From the NCBI GenBank assembly GCA_037179335.1, contig JAKZHN010000008.1, positions 1-64,000 of the forward strand: a stretch of DNA of 64,000 nucleotides. The letters run 5' to 3'. Of the stretch, positions 1 through 10,917 are shown one piece after another. Numbering within the stretch: the first letter of the stretch is position 1; the number at the start of each line of letters is the position of its first letter. Source of the DNA: Cyclaneusma minus. Its lineage: Eukaryota; Ascomycota; Leotiomycetes; Marthamycetales; Marthamycetaceae. Both the position numbers and the translations under genes were made by a program. The notes below the pieces were generated by a model. That model saw only the letters and a list, made by a program, of their open reading frames with translations. It made no database searches and was not told the origin of the DNA.

Positions 1-126
1 TAACCCTAACCCTAACCCTAACCCTAACCCTAACCCTAACCCTAACCCTAACCCTAACCCTAACCCTAACCCTAACCCTAACCCTAACCCTAACCCTAAC
101 CCTAACCCTAACCCTAACCCTAACCC
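1..126. repeat. Telomere repeat tract (TAACCC)n
   Basis: About 21 perfect head-to-tail copies of TAACCC, the C-rich strand of the TTAGGG telomere repeat used by most filamentous fungi, ending in a final CCCTTTTT at about 126. The C-rich strand reads 5' to 3' inward, as expected for the left end of a chromosome. The window therefore starts at a true chromosome end. Confidence 0.98.
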
Positions 127-420
127 TTTTTGATTTTATATATTTTTTATTTATTTTGTGTTTTGGTTTTTTTTTCGCGCATTTTACCCCTAGTTTCTAA
201 TGCGCTGGTTACTTTTGCGATTAGGGCTTTGGATAGCTTTTTTATTAAATGGGTTTTATAATATAGCAAAAACATATTATAGCTATTTGCTATAATATAA
301 AATTCATTTTATCCCCGCAAACTCTTCACTTATGAAATTAATAAATTCAATCCGCCAAAGCGTTATTAACGCCTAATTAGCCCCCAAATAGTTTTAGATA
401 CGGTTTTTAAAACTCAAAAG
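127..420. other. AT-rich telomere-adjacent spacer
   Basis: No open reading frame of note. The sequence is T-rich directly after the telomere (homopolymer T runs at 150-175), then AT-rich and grades into the first recognisable subtelomeric monomer. I see no gene here. Confidence 0.6.
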
Positions 421-2715
421 GGAATACCGCCGCCCAAAATAAGCAGTCCTTTAAATTCTATTTATTTTTTTCCAAATAATATATCCGGAACAATTTAAAC
501 TATTTCTAAACCTGCTATAGCTTCATTCCCATGCTTTCGGGATATAATACTTATTATTTGCGAGCAATCTGCATATGCGGAAAATTCAAAAAGCCGAAAC
601 ACAAGCGTCGTATATTACAAAATAGCATTTTATAATATCCCACTCGAGGATAACCTCTACGCTTGCAAATTTGGTAGCGGCGTTTCCATGGCCGAAAAAA
701 GCGTCCTATGTATAAATTAAAATATTTCAGCCAATAAAAAAAAATACAAAAGTATTTCTAAAGGGGTCAAACCCGGAGCCTCATTCGCATCCGCTACCCA
801 TATTTCGATTAATATCTCTATTCCTAAAAGTCCTAATATCGCAGGACTTTGGCAGCGGCTTTTAAACGGCATATAAAATTGTCCTGCAAAACAGCTAAAT
901 TGTTTTGGCCAAATTAAAAATTTGCAAAAAGATTTTCAAAGCATTCAAATTGGCGCCTCGACCATATTAGCAACCCACAAAAACATCAATATTTTTATAC
1001 CCAATGAACAAAAAAGCTTAGAAATTTGGCAAAGGCGTCTATATAATATACAAATGACTAACCCAATGGACCGGATTAAATCTGCTAAAATTAAATATTG
1101 CGAAAATTTCCCAAGCATTTAAACCCGGGTTTTCCCCTATATTTCATTCCTATATCAAATTTCATTCCCCAATGCGCCGCGCCGCGCAAATGCTTAAAAA
1201 TAGGGCTTTTAAAATTATAGAAATCCTATAAACCATATTATTAATACTAAAAAAAAACAAATTCAAAAAAAATCCCAAAATACTAAATTTTAAACTTCCG
1301 CAGCTATTATATTATAGCTATTTAAATATTTTACTTTATTAAACTCCAAATTACAAAACTCCAAATTACACCGAAATTTAACAAAAGCAGCCTTATAGCA
1401 CAAAAAGCCCGCTCGGCGAAAAATTAAATTATTTTCATTAATAATAAAAATTGCAAAAAAATCTCGGCGTATTTGAACATCGAGTCTCCACGGATTTTTC
1501 ACCCTAATATCAATATCACGCCCTTTAATACGCCATATAAAGCATATTTTTATCAGGGGCGTCTCTAGGGCCCGGGAAGCCCGTAAATCATATCACTATC
1601 GCGAAAATATAACTATAAAAAACGAAATTCCCAAAAAAGTGAACTTGAAGCTTTATCCGCAAATGTTATATTATAGCTATTTAAACGCTTTATTCCTCTG
1701 AATTCCAAATAGCATAACAATTTGGCAATAGCAGTTTCACGGCGCAAAGGACCATTTAGCTAAAAGCTAAATTGTTTCCGCCTATGTTAAAAATCGCAAA
1801 AAGATTCCCGGAGCGTTCGAACCCAGGGCCACCGCGGCCTTCTCAACCCCCCACATTGATGTCCGCTCCACTGATGCGCCTCACAAATCAGATTATTGGC
1901 AGCCGCGCCTTAATGGCCTTGGAAACTCCGTACTCCAATTCACTGCCGCGAGAAAATGACTTGTAACTGCATTACTGCTCGTGAATCTCTTCGGGCCTGG
2001 GCGTGTGTCTGCCATCTCTCTTGGGTTGAAGGCAAAGCTGGAGGATTCACCGTCAGCATTGTTTCTTGTCGTATTCATGCGCCGGCGGAATTCTTGAAAA
2101 GCCTTCTCCTTTTTTGCAGATCCGCCATGGGATCCACTAGTCTCCCGTTTCCAATTAGTAAATGATCTGGTAGCCTCATCTGACTAAAATGGGGCGGAAA
2201 GGCAAAGATCCCGAAGCGCTGAACCCGAAGCTTCACCCGCAATTATAGGGGCTATCGGAATATCTCAATCCCCAAAGCTCCAAACTGCACAATATTTTGA
2301 CAGAAGGAGATTTATGGCATAGAAAGCCTGCTCGGCGAAAAGCTAAATTATCTCCGCCCATGTTAAAAATCGCAAAAAAAATCCGGAGCACTCGAACCCG
2401 GAACCTTACCGCCTCGATCATAACATGTCGATGTTTCGCTCTTCCACCTGCCCACCCCCCGGCGATTAATAACGCTGTACAAAAAGCTGGCAGCAGCATT
2501 TCCAAGACCAAAGGACAAGCTTCAACAAATAATATCCCTGGAAAATAAGAAAGTTTTCGCGACGATTGAACTCGGATCTTCACCCGCAGTTTGCACTAAT
2601 CACGGCTATTTCGACCCTACCGGGAACCCCAAACTGCACAAAAACTTGGCAGCGGCGCTGTTATTGCCACCGGGGAAGCGCGTGGGTCATTTCACTCTGC
2701 CCAAAACTAATTTTA
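420..2715. repeat. Subtelomeric tandem array of ~173 bp monomers
   Basis: Degenerate tandem repeat. A landmark of the type GCTCGAACCCGGAACC recurs near 425, 598, 775, 952, 1122, 1295, 1470, 1643, 1818, 2225, 2398 and 2566, so most intervals are about 168-177 bp. Between landmarks other blocks recur in order: TTGGCAGCGGCGTTT-like, then GCTCGGCGAAAAGCTAAATT-like, then GTTAAAAATCGCAAAAAGAT-like. Monomers 1643-1818 and 2225-2398 align best. Copies nearer the telomere are more AT-shifted, as RIP would produce. About 1850-2170 does not fit the array and looks like an insertion or an unrelated stretch. No credible protein-coding gene lies here; the short ORFs are incidental. Confidence 0.75.
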
Positions 2716-2937
2716 CAATGGGTGGAAAAAAGTCTGAATACGGCCTTCAATCTCTGAATAATCGCGAATATCCCAAATAACCAGGAATATTTCCAGTAAT
2801 TAGGAATATACGAAGTGCTTTGAAATATTTCAAGTAATTTGGAATATTCCCAGTTACTGGAAATATTTCTAATTATTTGGAATATTTACAATTATTCAGA
2901 AACTATAGACTGTATTCAGACTTTTTTCCTCCCACTG
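2716..2937. mobile_element. MITE, Tc1/mariner-like, TA target duplication
   Basis: The two ends form terminal inverted repeats: CAATGGGTGGAAAAAAGTCT reading in from 2716, and CAGTGGGAGGAAAAAAGTCT reading in from 2937 on the other strand. They stay similar for about 50 bp with a few mismatches. TA lies directly outside both ends (2714-2715 and 2938-2939), as expected for Tc1/mariner-class insertions. The interior (about 2762-2890) is a ~20 bp minisatellite of GGAATATTTCCAGTAATT-like units. There is no transposase, so it is non-autonomous. It sits inside one monomer of the subtelomeric array, whose landmark resumes at about 2954. Confidence 0.8.
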
Positions 2938-3420
2938 TAAAAGGTCCGAAGCGCTCGAAGCAAAGCAGCCGCTCCGCATTCAAGGCCCCTTCCCTGAGCT
3001 TTGCGGAGAGTGAGTGAGAGTTGGATGAGTTTGGAGATCTGAAAGCTGGTCTCACCCATGACATGATACTTTGACATCTCACTCTCTGCCAACGTACCCA
3101 CCCCCAGACTTTTGAGACCGCAGACATGACAAAAGGGGTTTCAGGCTTCGGAAATGCTCCAGGCGGAGGCTCACATACAGAAGTTTCGTCCTCGCAAATT
3201 GATTATACCGGCTGAAATGAACTGATGCGGCGTCGCCGGAAATCGATCTGCGCATGCTGCAACATTCCACTCCACACAGCTTTCAACTGCTTGAAAATTT
3301 GGCACCGGCGTTTGTATGGCATATATAGGCATTCTGCGCAGAAACTAAGTCGTTTCAGCCAAAAGAAAAGATTGCAAAAAGATTTATAATGCGCTCGAAC
3401 CCGGAACCTCTCCCGATCCG
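2938..3420. repeat. Distal part of the subtelomeric array
   Basis: Directly after the MITE the interrupted monomer resumes (landmark at about 2948-2960). About 2960-3220 does not align to the monomer. A further recognisable monomer runs from about 3225 to 3410: an AATTTGGCACCGGCGTTTG-like block, then AAAAGATTGCAAAAAGATTT, then CGCTCGAACCCGGAACC. It is better preserved than the telomere-proximal copies. No gene seen. Confidence 0.6.
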
Positions 3421-4645
3421 ACACCAAACACAGATTTCCCCTTTGCAAAAATCGGGTTTGAGCAGCCTGCCTGCCGGGCTTATAGGCTGCCCTAAGAGAT
3501 TCCACGTCTCTGCCTTCCGGTAGGTGTAGATGGTAATGCCAAAACCTCGGTTTCCAAGAAGTGATTCACCGGCGAGGATGAGACATCGCCGAAAAAGCAG
3601 AGTGTGCCTCCATGTTTCCACGCTTTCACAATCCCCGATACTTTTAATGATCCCAAACCTTGGCAGGCGGCTTGCTGCTTCAGAGCCTCATCACCAGTTG
3701 ATTAATGCTTCGACCTATGTTGCCTGCAAGGCTGTCACGGTTTGGGGCATAATGGCAGAGTGAGGATCCATAATTCACGCAGACTGAACCATTCAAACAA
3801 TGCACAATAGGAGCGACAATGAACAATAGGAGTGACAACGGAGACCACAATCAGGACACGTGCCGGTGCATAAACCTCAGAGCGCAAATCATTTCACCCC
3901 GACCGGTGCCTGCTGGTTGCTTATTTCCGGAGACAGGTTCATCGGCCGGTAAAGCTGCTCTCCGAATATTTTAACCCTGGCATATTCCAAAAGACACCGC
4001 GCATATCTCAGCCACGGCTCAAAGCTCGCCTTGAGAGTTTATACCTTATGCATCTTTAGCGAATCGAGAAATCCATCGCACCCTGCTGGAAGTCGCATGG
4101 GAATGCTGCTGCAATTGGATCCGGTTGCTGTAAACTGGTAGTATACGGGGCTGAATATTTCGATATATATGTGATTATTCAACCCCGGTAGCCGGCCAGT
4201 AGGTCGTCCTCGCTTCGCTGACTTGAATTGAGTAGAAACCGACGATGTTGGCCGAGGCCGCCACCCGACGAGCTGACATGGCCCGATGAGCTCAGCAGAC
4301 CCCGAATTACCTCTTCTGACATGCACAGCCCTGTAAGTCCCTATTCGTGGCACAAAACCCAGCTTTTGACCCGATCTCCATGGCCCAACCATGGTCTGCC
4401 GAGGGCAACGCCTGCCTGCCCGATTCCCGACCTACAACCCCTTGTTCAAGGCACCCGAACCGACCCCATGTAGATATGAATTCGGAGGCTCACAGATTTG
4501 GGGAGAGAGGACTAGATGTTCAGACTTTAGGAGAGATAGCAGGGTCTTATATAGCTGATCCCGACCCGTTCATTTAGCAGATCTCAGTCAAAGTGACCAG
4601 ACGCATGGATTGAGATAAGCCGCACGAGTTCACGCATAAATTATT
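3421..4645. other. Gene-free subtelomeric sequence with one dispersed-repeat copy
   Basis: Moderate base composition with only short unsupported ORFs on both strands. The one recognisable item is 3706-3750, a copy of a repeat also present twice at 25.8-26.0 kb. I see no protein family in any frame. Confidence 0.5.
3706..3750 (+). repeat. Dispersed 46 bp repeat, copy 1 of 3
   Basis: Begins ATGCTTCGACCTATGTTGCC and ends GGCTGTCACGGTTTGGGGCA. It matches 25831-25875 with about four mismatches and 25952-25996 with more. The copies lie outside any gene I can support. Confidence 0.75.
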
Positions 4646-4730
4646 CATTCAGGGGGTGCCCACAGACGAGGTCTGCATCGGGATCGGGTCATGGAAACGG
4701 TTGCCAGTTGTCTTTCTCACCCCCTGAATG
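4646..4730. repeat. Short element bounded by 13 bp perfect inverted repeats
   Basis: CATTCAGGGGGTG at 4646-4658 is the exact reverse complement of CACCCCCTGAATG at 4718-4730, enclosing about 60 bp. It abuts the left arm of the larger inverted repeat that starts at about 4722. It could be a tiny MITE, a solo hairpin, or the edge of a larger transposon. No clear target-site duplication is visible. Confidence 0.5.
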
Positions 4731-4812
4731 AGGTGTCAAACATGGATCAAGTCAGCATGCAGTGTGCTCAAGTGAAATCAGCATGCGGCGGAAATAAATG
4801 CAATGTACTTGA
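4722..4812 (+). repeat. Left arm of ~90 bp inverted repeat
   Basis: Reverse-complements to 14941-15030. The aligned bases differ at only about four sites, all G/A or C/T transitions, with the A/T state in this left arm, as expected if this copy suffered more RIP. The pair brackets the AT-rich block. Confidence 0.8.
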
Positions 4813-7089
4813 ACACTTTCAAATGGACAGCTGCATGTGGTTGGGGGTTTCCCTTGATTTTCTAGTTGGCTACTCTGCCGCTCCGCATGTACACTCCGCC
4901 CATGGCAGTATTATATCGGTCAGTCTCAAGGCTTCAAGATCATCAGAAATTGCAGTTTCTGTCAGCCTGCCATATCAGGCAGCAGCACTAGCTCCTTTGT
5001 TAGCGCCGTCTCTCCAGCTCCATAAGAGCTGGCCTTAGCTAAACCTTCCCAATGTCAAGCACCTACGTCCCTCAACAGTTTCAATATTGTGGCCTTTATC
5101 ATCATGTCAATTAACTTATCTACTTGGCTCAGAACCTCAATTCCAGCAAAACCATTCATCCATTAGCAGCACCCCGTTCCTTATCAGCATCAATCCCATC
5201 CATACACGCAATAGTATCATATATAAAAAAAAGATCTGCAATAAAAAACGCATATAATAGCAGATATTATATAAAAAAAGGCATTTTTGCATTAGCAAAT
5301 ATCTTTACAAAATAAAATAAAAATAGCGCAAATAGATTAAAAAATACATTGTTACAAATTACACAAATAAGCAAATAATTCGCATTAGCCCCGCCCCCTA
5401 GCCCTGGGATATAAAATATACTATCGCGGCCGGATTCTATATGGCCATAATTTTATTTAAATTATTCCGCTTTTTTGGCCAGAATTCAATTAAATTTCTT
5501 GCTTTTTGCGCTATTTCCATTGCCTTTTTTAATTTATTTTTCCCTCGCTTCAATATTTCACTCCGGTCTTTTAGGCCTTTTAAAAAAATCAAATCCAATA
5601 TTTTTTATATTAATTTTTTATTTATTTTCATTAATATATTTCTATCCATTAATTAAATGAACTGCCTTTTTGTATATATATTCTTATTTAGTATAGCCTG
5701 GGCCGATTTAATATTTTTTATAGAATATAAAAAGCAAAAGATTTATATAAAGGCATTCTTTAAATCTATTTCCAATTTTATAATTTAATTTCGCTGCTTG
5801 GCATTAATTTCCCGCTTTAATAATTAAAAATTCATTCCAGATTTTTTAAAATTCGCCTTCCCCGCAATATATATTAAACCGGCAAAAAATTGATTAGAAT
5901 TTCGGCGAATCTAACTATTTAAAAATTCAAATTTGCAATATCGCCATTTATATCATTTTATATTTATATTTAAAATAATTTAGCATTGCTAAAATCAATT
6001 TCCAAAATTTATTAATGCCTTTATTATAGATTATTTTTTAATTTTAAAAAAAGCGCGCTTACTAAAATTTTTAAATGCGCCAATTTCGCAAAAAAAACTT
6101 CTTTTTTTTTCCTTAAAAATACTGCATTATATATTTTTTAAATCGCAGCGAAAACAAATTCCAAATTGATTTAGAAAGTAAGAAAATATTTTAGCGGCAG
6201 CGGCTAATATAAAAACCCTGAATTATTGGCAATATTATTAGCATTTAACAAAAAGGCTTTATTCACAAAGCCGTTTAATATAATAGCAATGCCGATATTT
6301 TTGCAATATTTAGCAATATTAAAATACTTTTATTTATATATAAATCTTAGCGTATTTACTATTTTACAATATAACAAAAACCCAGTATTTTATTATAATC
6401 CAATTATTAATTATATATATTTTTATTACCAATATAAATAAATATAATTAAATAAATACCAGCTAATTTATTCGGATTTTTAAAACAAAATTGCAATTTC
6501 TAATTATTTGTATATTTATAAGCGAATTATCCGCAAAGCAATATATATAGCACTTTTTTATTAATTATGCATAAAAATTAAGCAATATATTGTTTTCTTT
6601 TTATCAACAAGCAATTTTCGCATTGCATTTTCCAACACAAGGTTATTTTTCAGCTCTTTAGCAATTTTGTATACAATATCGGCCAGCTTAATATAATTAA
6701 AATTGTTTCCAAAAACGTGGACTAAGCGTTTTTAAATCTTTATACAATCTATTTTATAAAAGGTTTATCGCTAAAACAATTGATTCAATTTGACAATAAA
6801 TAGAAAGTTAAAATAAAACGGTTGGATTTATAAAATTATAGGAGTCATAAACTAGGTCACTCAATTGCGCAAGCTTTTATAAGGAATATATGCCGGCTAT
6901 AATAACATGTGGACGTTCCGCACCCGGCGATCTATAATATCAAAAGATCCGGGGTTTAAGCCTGGACGTGGACTTCTTTTTTTGCGCTTTTCCCCTTTTG
7001 TTTTTTATCCTTTGGGATGGAAAAGGATGTTATTGTTGTCTTTTATCCCCTATTTAGTTTAATTGGTCCCGGAACTTTGATAGGAAAAC

Positions 7090-7153
7090 GGGAGATTTCG
7101 AGTCGTGTTTCAATATCGATATCGAGAAAAGTAATTCAATTTTTTTCTATTAA
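7090..7153 (+). repeat. RIP-diverged repeat, copy 1
   Basis: Aligns with 8008-8063. Both read GGAGAT(T/C)TCGA(G/A)TCGT, then a TATCGA/TATCAAGA-like stretch, then TAATTCAATTTTTTC. Most differences are transitions. Identity unknown. Confidence 0.5.
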
Positions 7154-8007
7154 AAACCCACCAAGTCAAGCCATTTTCATCTTATCTTTATATACGCCCC
7201 ATTATAAAGTCTCTATTAAACAAAGCACCCAATAATTTCATTTTGGGAAAATTAATAAAAATCCTGCGCAAATTGGCCAAATATTAATTAAAAAAAAAGG
7301 AATTCCAAATTATAAAAAATAGCATTTAAAATATATCACAATTACCTTTAAATTAAAATACAAAGCTAATTATAATAATTTTTTAATACAATTGTTAAAA
7401 AAATAAAAACTAAAATTAAATAAAACGTATTAAAATAACGCAGCATTAAAGGCTTTATAAATTACCTAAAGCTTTTTTGGCTTTTTTATCATTTTTCTAT
7501 ACCGTCGATATTAATCGCATTTTGGAAAAAATAACAAAAAAAACCTTTTTTTAGCGCACCTATTATTAAAACCCCCCCCCAAAATACCAAAGAAATCCCA
7601 TATAAGCAATATTATTATAATTTTGCCTAAAAACAATAAAACCCCTGCGGACTCAAATAAAGATAAACCTATAAACACTAATAGCAATACTAAAGAAAAG
7701 CGCATTAAAACTGCGGCTAGGGAAAAGCAAATATACCTATTCGGGAATAGCGCAAGCAAAAGCAAAAAAGATTTGCGGTCTCGGATTTTATTCTTATACA
7801 CGATTTCCATTTAAAATATATAATCACAATTATTTTTTAGCAAAATCAAAGAATATTTATATATAAATTAATTTTCAAAAAATATAAAAACATTGGGGAC
7901 AAAGACCACATTGTAAATGCCACCAAAAAAATAAACGCCTTTTCAAACCGCGAGACTCGCCTATTAATCAATATAGCTTGCTCCGGCATTGGGAGATCTC
8001 AGACTTG

Positions 8008-8063
8008 GGAGATCTCGAATCGTATTTTAATATCAAGACAAATAATTCAATTTTTTCTTTTAA
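8008..8063 (+). repeat. RIP-diverged repeat, copy 2
   Basis: Partner of 7090-7153, followed directly by the 8066-8086 hairpin. Its GGAGATCTC word is itself doubled about 20 bp upstream (about 7990). Identity unknown. Confidence 0.5.
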
Positions 8064-8065
8064 TC

Positions 8066-8130
8066 TCAAGGGGCGAGCCCCCTTGAACCCCCCGAACGCT
8101 GCGCTGGCCTGCAAAAAATCCGCTAAATAA
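8066..8130 (+). repeat. Hairpin-headed repeat, least mutated of three copies
   Basis: Starts with an 8 bp perfect inverted pair, TCAAGGGG...CCCCTTGA (8066-8073 and 8079-8086), then runs through CCCCGAACGCTGCGCTGGCC. The same order recurs, AT-shifted, at about 8943-9010 and 9066-9130. Confidence 0.55.
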
Positions 8131-8942
8131 GCATTTTCGAGTCATGTTTACACTTTAACGCGACCTTGGATATTGAAGCTATAGCACTCGAAAATAAAGT
8201 CTCGCAGACCGGCTGGAATAAATTATCTCCCAAAACGAGAAATAACCAACCCGGATTTATAATTTTTAACTTAAGCAATTTTATAAATAATAACTGCTTT
8301 AAATTTGAAAATCAATTGCTGTATTATTAATAAATGCAATATCCATCCCGCAGTAGAACATTGCCAAGCGAAAAGGAAATAAAAGCGTCTTGGTAGCATC
8401 GCTATATAAACACCGCTTCCAATTGTGATAACTCTATGCGCCCGCAATGAAATTGGCTGAAATTTTGGCTATAAGCTAATTAGGCACAGGAGCGAAAAAT
8501 AATGCAAGAAAATCAATTGGAATACCCGAACGCATGAGTTGATATTTAATGCCGGCCGTTTATATTATATGCCCCAAAGCCGGATATTAAATACCACGAA
8601 ACAAATATTGTATACCAGCCGTTTATATTACGTGCCCATTGCTATATTCAGGATTAAATAATTTCAAACTCGCAGGATTTTTATGGCTTATAATAAAAGC
8701 ATTGCTATAATGCAACAATTAAGCCGAAAAAAAGCCTTGGAGAATAATTATATACTTTATTTATTAAAAAAGGCTATAAAATATAATAAAAACTCGAAGA
8801 GCAGGTCAATAATTAAGCACACTCGTAAAGCTTTTTAGCCTTTTCTTAATTGCGAGCTTATTTTTTTATTTGCTTAATCCAGGCATTTAATTTTTCCAAA
8901 TAATAGCCTTACAAATATTTTAAGATACTTTTTTAATTTCAA

Positions 8943-9012
8943 AAGCAAGCCCTTTAAATTCCCGGATATTACGCTGGCTTTTTAGGGCTTGCCAATTATC
9001 CCAGTTTTTTTA
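8943..9012 (+). repeat. RIP-shifted copy of the 8.07 kb repeat
   Basis: GCAAGCCCTTTAAATTCCCG, then TACGCTGGCTTTTTAGGGC and CCAATTATCCCAGTTTTT, align with 9066-9135 and with the GC-richer 8074-8120. The changes are mainly C-to-T or G-to-A. Confidence 0.55.
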
Positions 9013-9065
9013 AGCTTGCTGCTCCAATATATAATAAATGCTTTAAAATATTTTTTTAATATTGG

Positions 9066-9135
9066 GGGCAAGCCTTTTAAATCTCCAAACGCTATACTGG
9101 CTATAAAGGGTCCGCCAATTATCCCAATTTTTCTA
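9066..9135 (+). repeat. Second RIP-shifted copy of the 8.07 kb repeat
   Basis: GCAAGCCTTTTAAATCTCC, then CGCTATACTGGCTATAAAGG and CCGCCAATTATCCCAATTTT; aligns with 8943-9012 at an offset of about 123 bp. Part of the same decayed element. Confidence 0.55.
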
Positions 9136-10917
9136 ATCTGGCTAAATTTACTAAATTTTTAATCTAGCTAATTTTCCTAATTATTTTAACCATTTTAATT
9201 ATTTTAACCGCTTTAATTCTAATTAATATATATGCCCTGGATTTTTAAAAAAACGGCCTTAATCGATTAATTACATAGGGCGCGGGAGTTTTTATATATC
9301 CCCTTTAATTTATAACTCTAATTTAATTTGCGAGGCTATAATATAAAGCTGGATTATTGAAAAGCAATACAAAACTGGATTATTAAAAGGCCAAATATTA
9401 GAGGGATTTGATTGTTCGGATTTTTCGATTTTTTTGGGAAATTTTTTCAAGCGCGTAAAAAGCACCAGTCCGATATTATCCATTGGACTTGCGCATTAGC
9501 TCCTATATATGCCGAATTAATTTTTCACAAAACGCACGCAATAAAATCAATTTATTATTATTGCGAAACCATTGGGCTTGTATTGTTCTTTATTATAGCA
9601 AAACTGCATTTTCCTTAAGGCCTTTAATTTTCCGCCTTTTATATTTGCATTTTATTACCAATTTTTTGCTATTTATATCTCGTTATTTTTTTTTTTTTTT
9701 TTTGCTATTTGCTCGCTTTGCTATATTTTATTTATTTTGCTGCGTATTTAGTAAAAAAATTGCTGCTGTATTTTATAAATTTTAAAATATTAATAATATA
9801 AAAATTATAAAAATTATAAAAATACCAATTTATTACCAATTTATTGAACATAAAATTAATTAATTATTATTATAAAAGCTTTATATATATATTATTTTTA
9901 ATTGTAATTATTATTATTGCTTTATTCGTCCGCCTTTTTTAATTATTAATTTTCAATTTTTTATTTTTTAATATTCTATTACCGTTTATTTATCCTGCTT
10001 GCTATTTGCGCATTTTGTCGCCGCCTGTCGTATTGTCCTTTATCCGTTTTTTTGGCTATTCATCCCAATAATAAATTCTATAAAATAATATAGCAAATAT
10101 TTGTTACTACTAATAATATTTGCTAAATGTACTAATATTTTTGAAAAACAAAAATCCAAATATCTGCCTTTATTTATTTCACTTTTTTATTAATTCGCTA
10201 ATTATTAACAAGCTTTTTTTAATGATTTTTTTTTATTGCAATACCGTTTTTATTCGGCTAATTAATAAATTAATAGCCTATAAATATATATTTTGGGCAA
10301 AAAATATAAAATTATATAAAATAACGCCAAATAAAATATTAAAAATAGAAATAAACCTGGTTTTTGCCAAAAAAAATTTATAAATTTATTAAAAGCAAAA
10401 AAAAAAAAAAAAAAAAATAGCTTTTAAATTTGTTTTAAAAATTTAATTAAGCGTTTATATATCCGATTTTTGCTAATTTAAAGCATTTTTACTATATTTA
10501 TTTATTAATTTTATTTTTGCAAGCAAAATAATCCGGCGATATAGCATTTATTTTTTTAATTTAACTATTAATAATAGTAAAAAAAAGGCATTGGCCGAAT
10601 TTTTAATTTAAAAAAAATGGCATTTTTAGCGTAATATTAAAAGCAGAATAAATTTTTTATATATTTTATTAATGCTATTAAAAAAAAGCCCAATTTAATA
10701 CCAGGGCTAATATATAATAATTTTATAAAAATTGTGAATTGCTAAATAAAAATTATTAAGCAGTATTTAAAAACTGGATTAAAAATATACGGCAATATTG
10801 CGAGCGCCAAATATAATAAAAAATATAATAAAAAATATATTTTATATGCAATATAAAGCGTAAATGCTATATAAGCAAATAATTTCTATTAAATAAAATC
10901 GTTATTGTGCTTGCTTA

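Larger units (their letters stand above)
5100..10900. other. AT-rich, RIP-like gene-free block
   Basis: Long runs built of A, T and TA-rich words with depleted C/G. No ORF here resembles a protein; the longest are low-complexity FYIKN-rich translations. This is the usual look of fungal repeats mutated by RIP into AT isochores. Slightly GC-richer islands survive at 6.9-7.15 kb and 7.97-8.24 kb and preserve repeat relationships listed separately. Confidence 0.8.

Noticed and set aside
2390..2465. A real tRNA gene on the minus strand
   Set aside because: A- and B-box-like motifs are there, but the acceptor arms do not pair and the T stem is mismatched; better seen as a tRNA-derived repeat unit.
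5441..10383. Short hydrophobic ORFs in the AT block as small membrane proteins
   Set aside because: F/Y/I/K/N-rich translations of AT-biased DNA without conserved motifs or start context; expected by chance at this composition.
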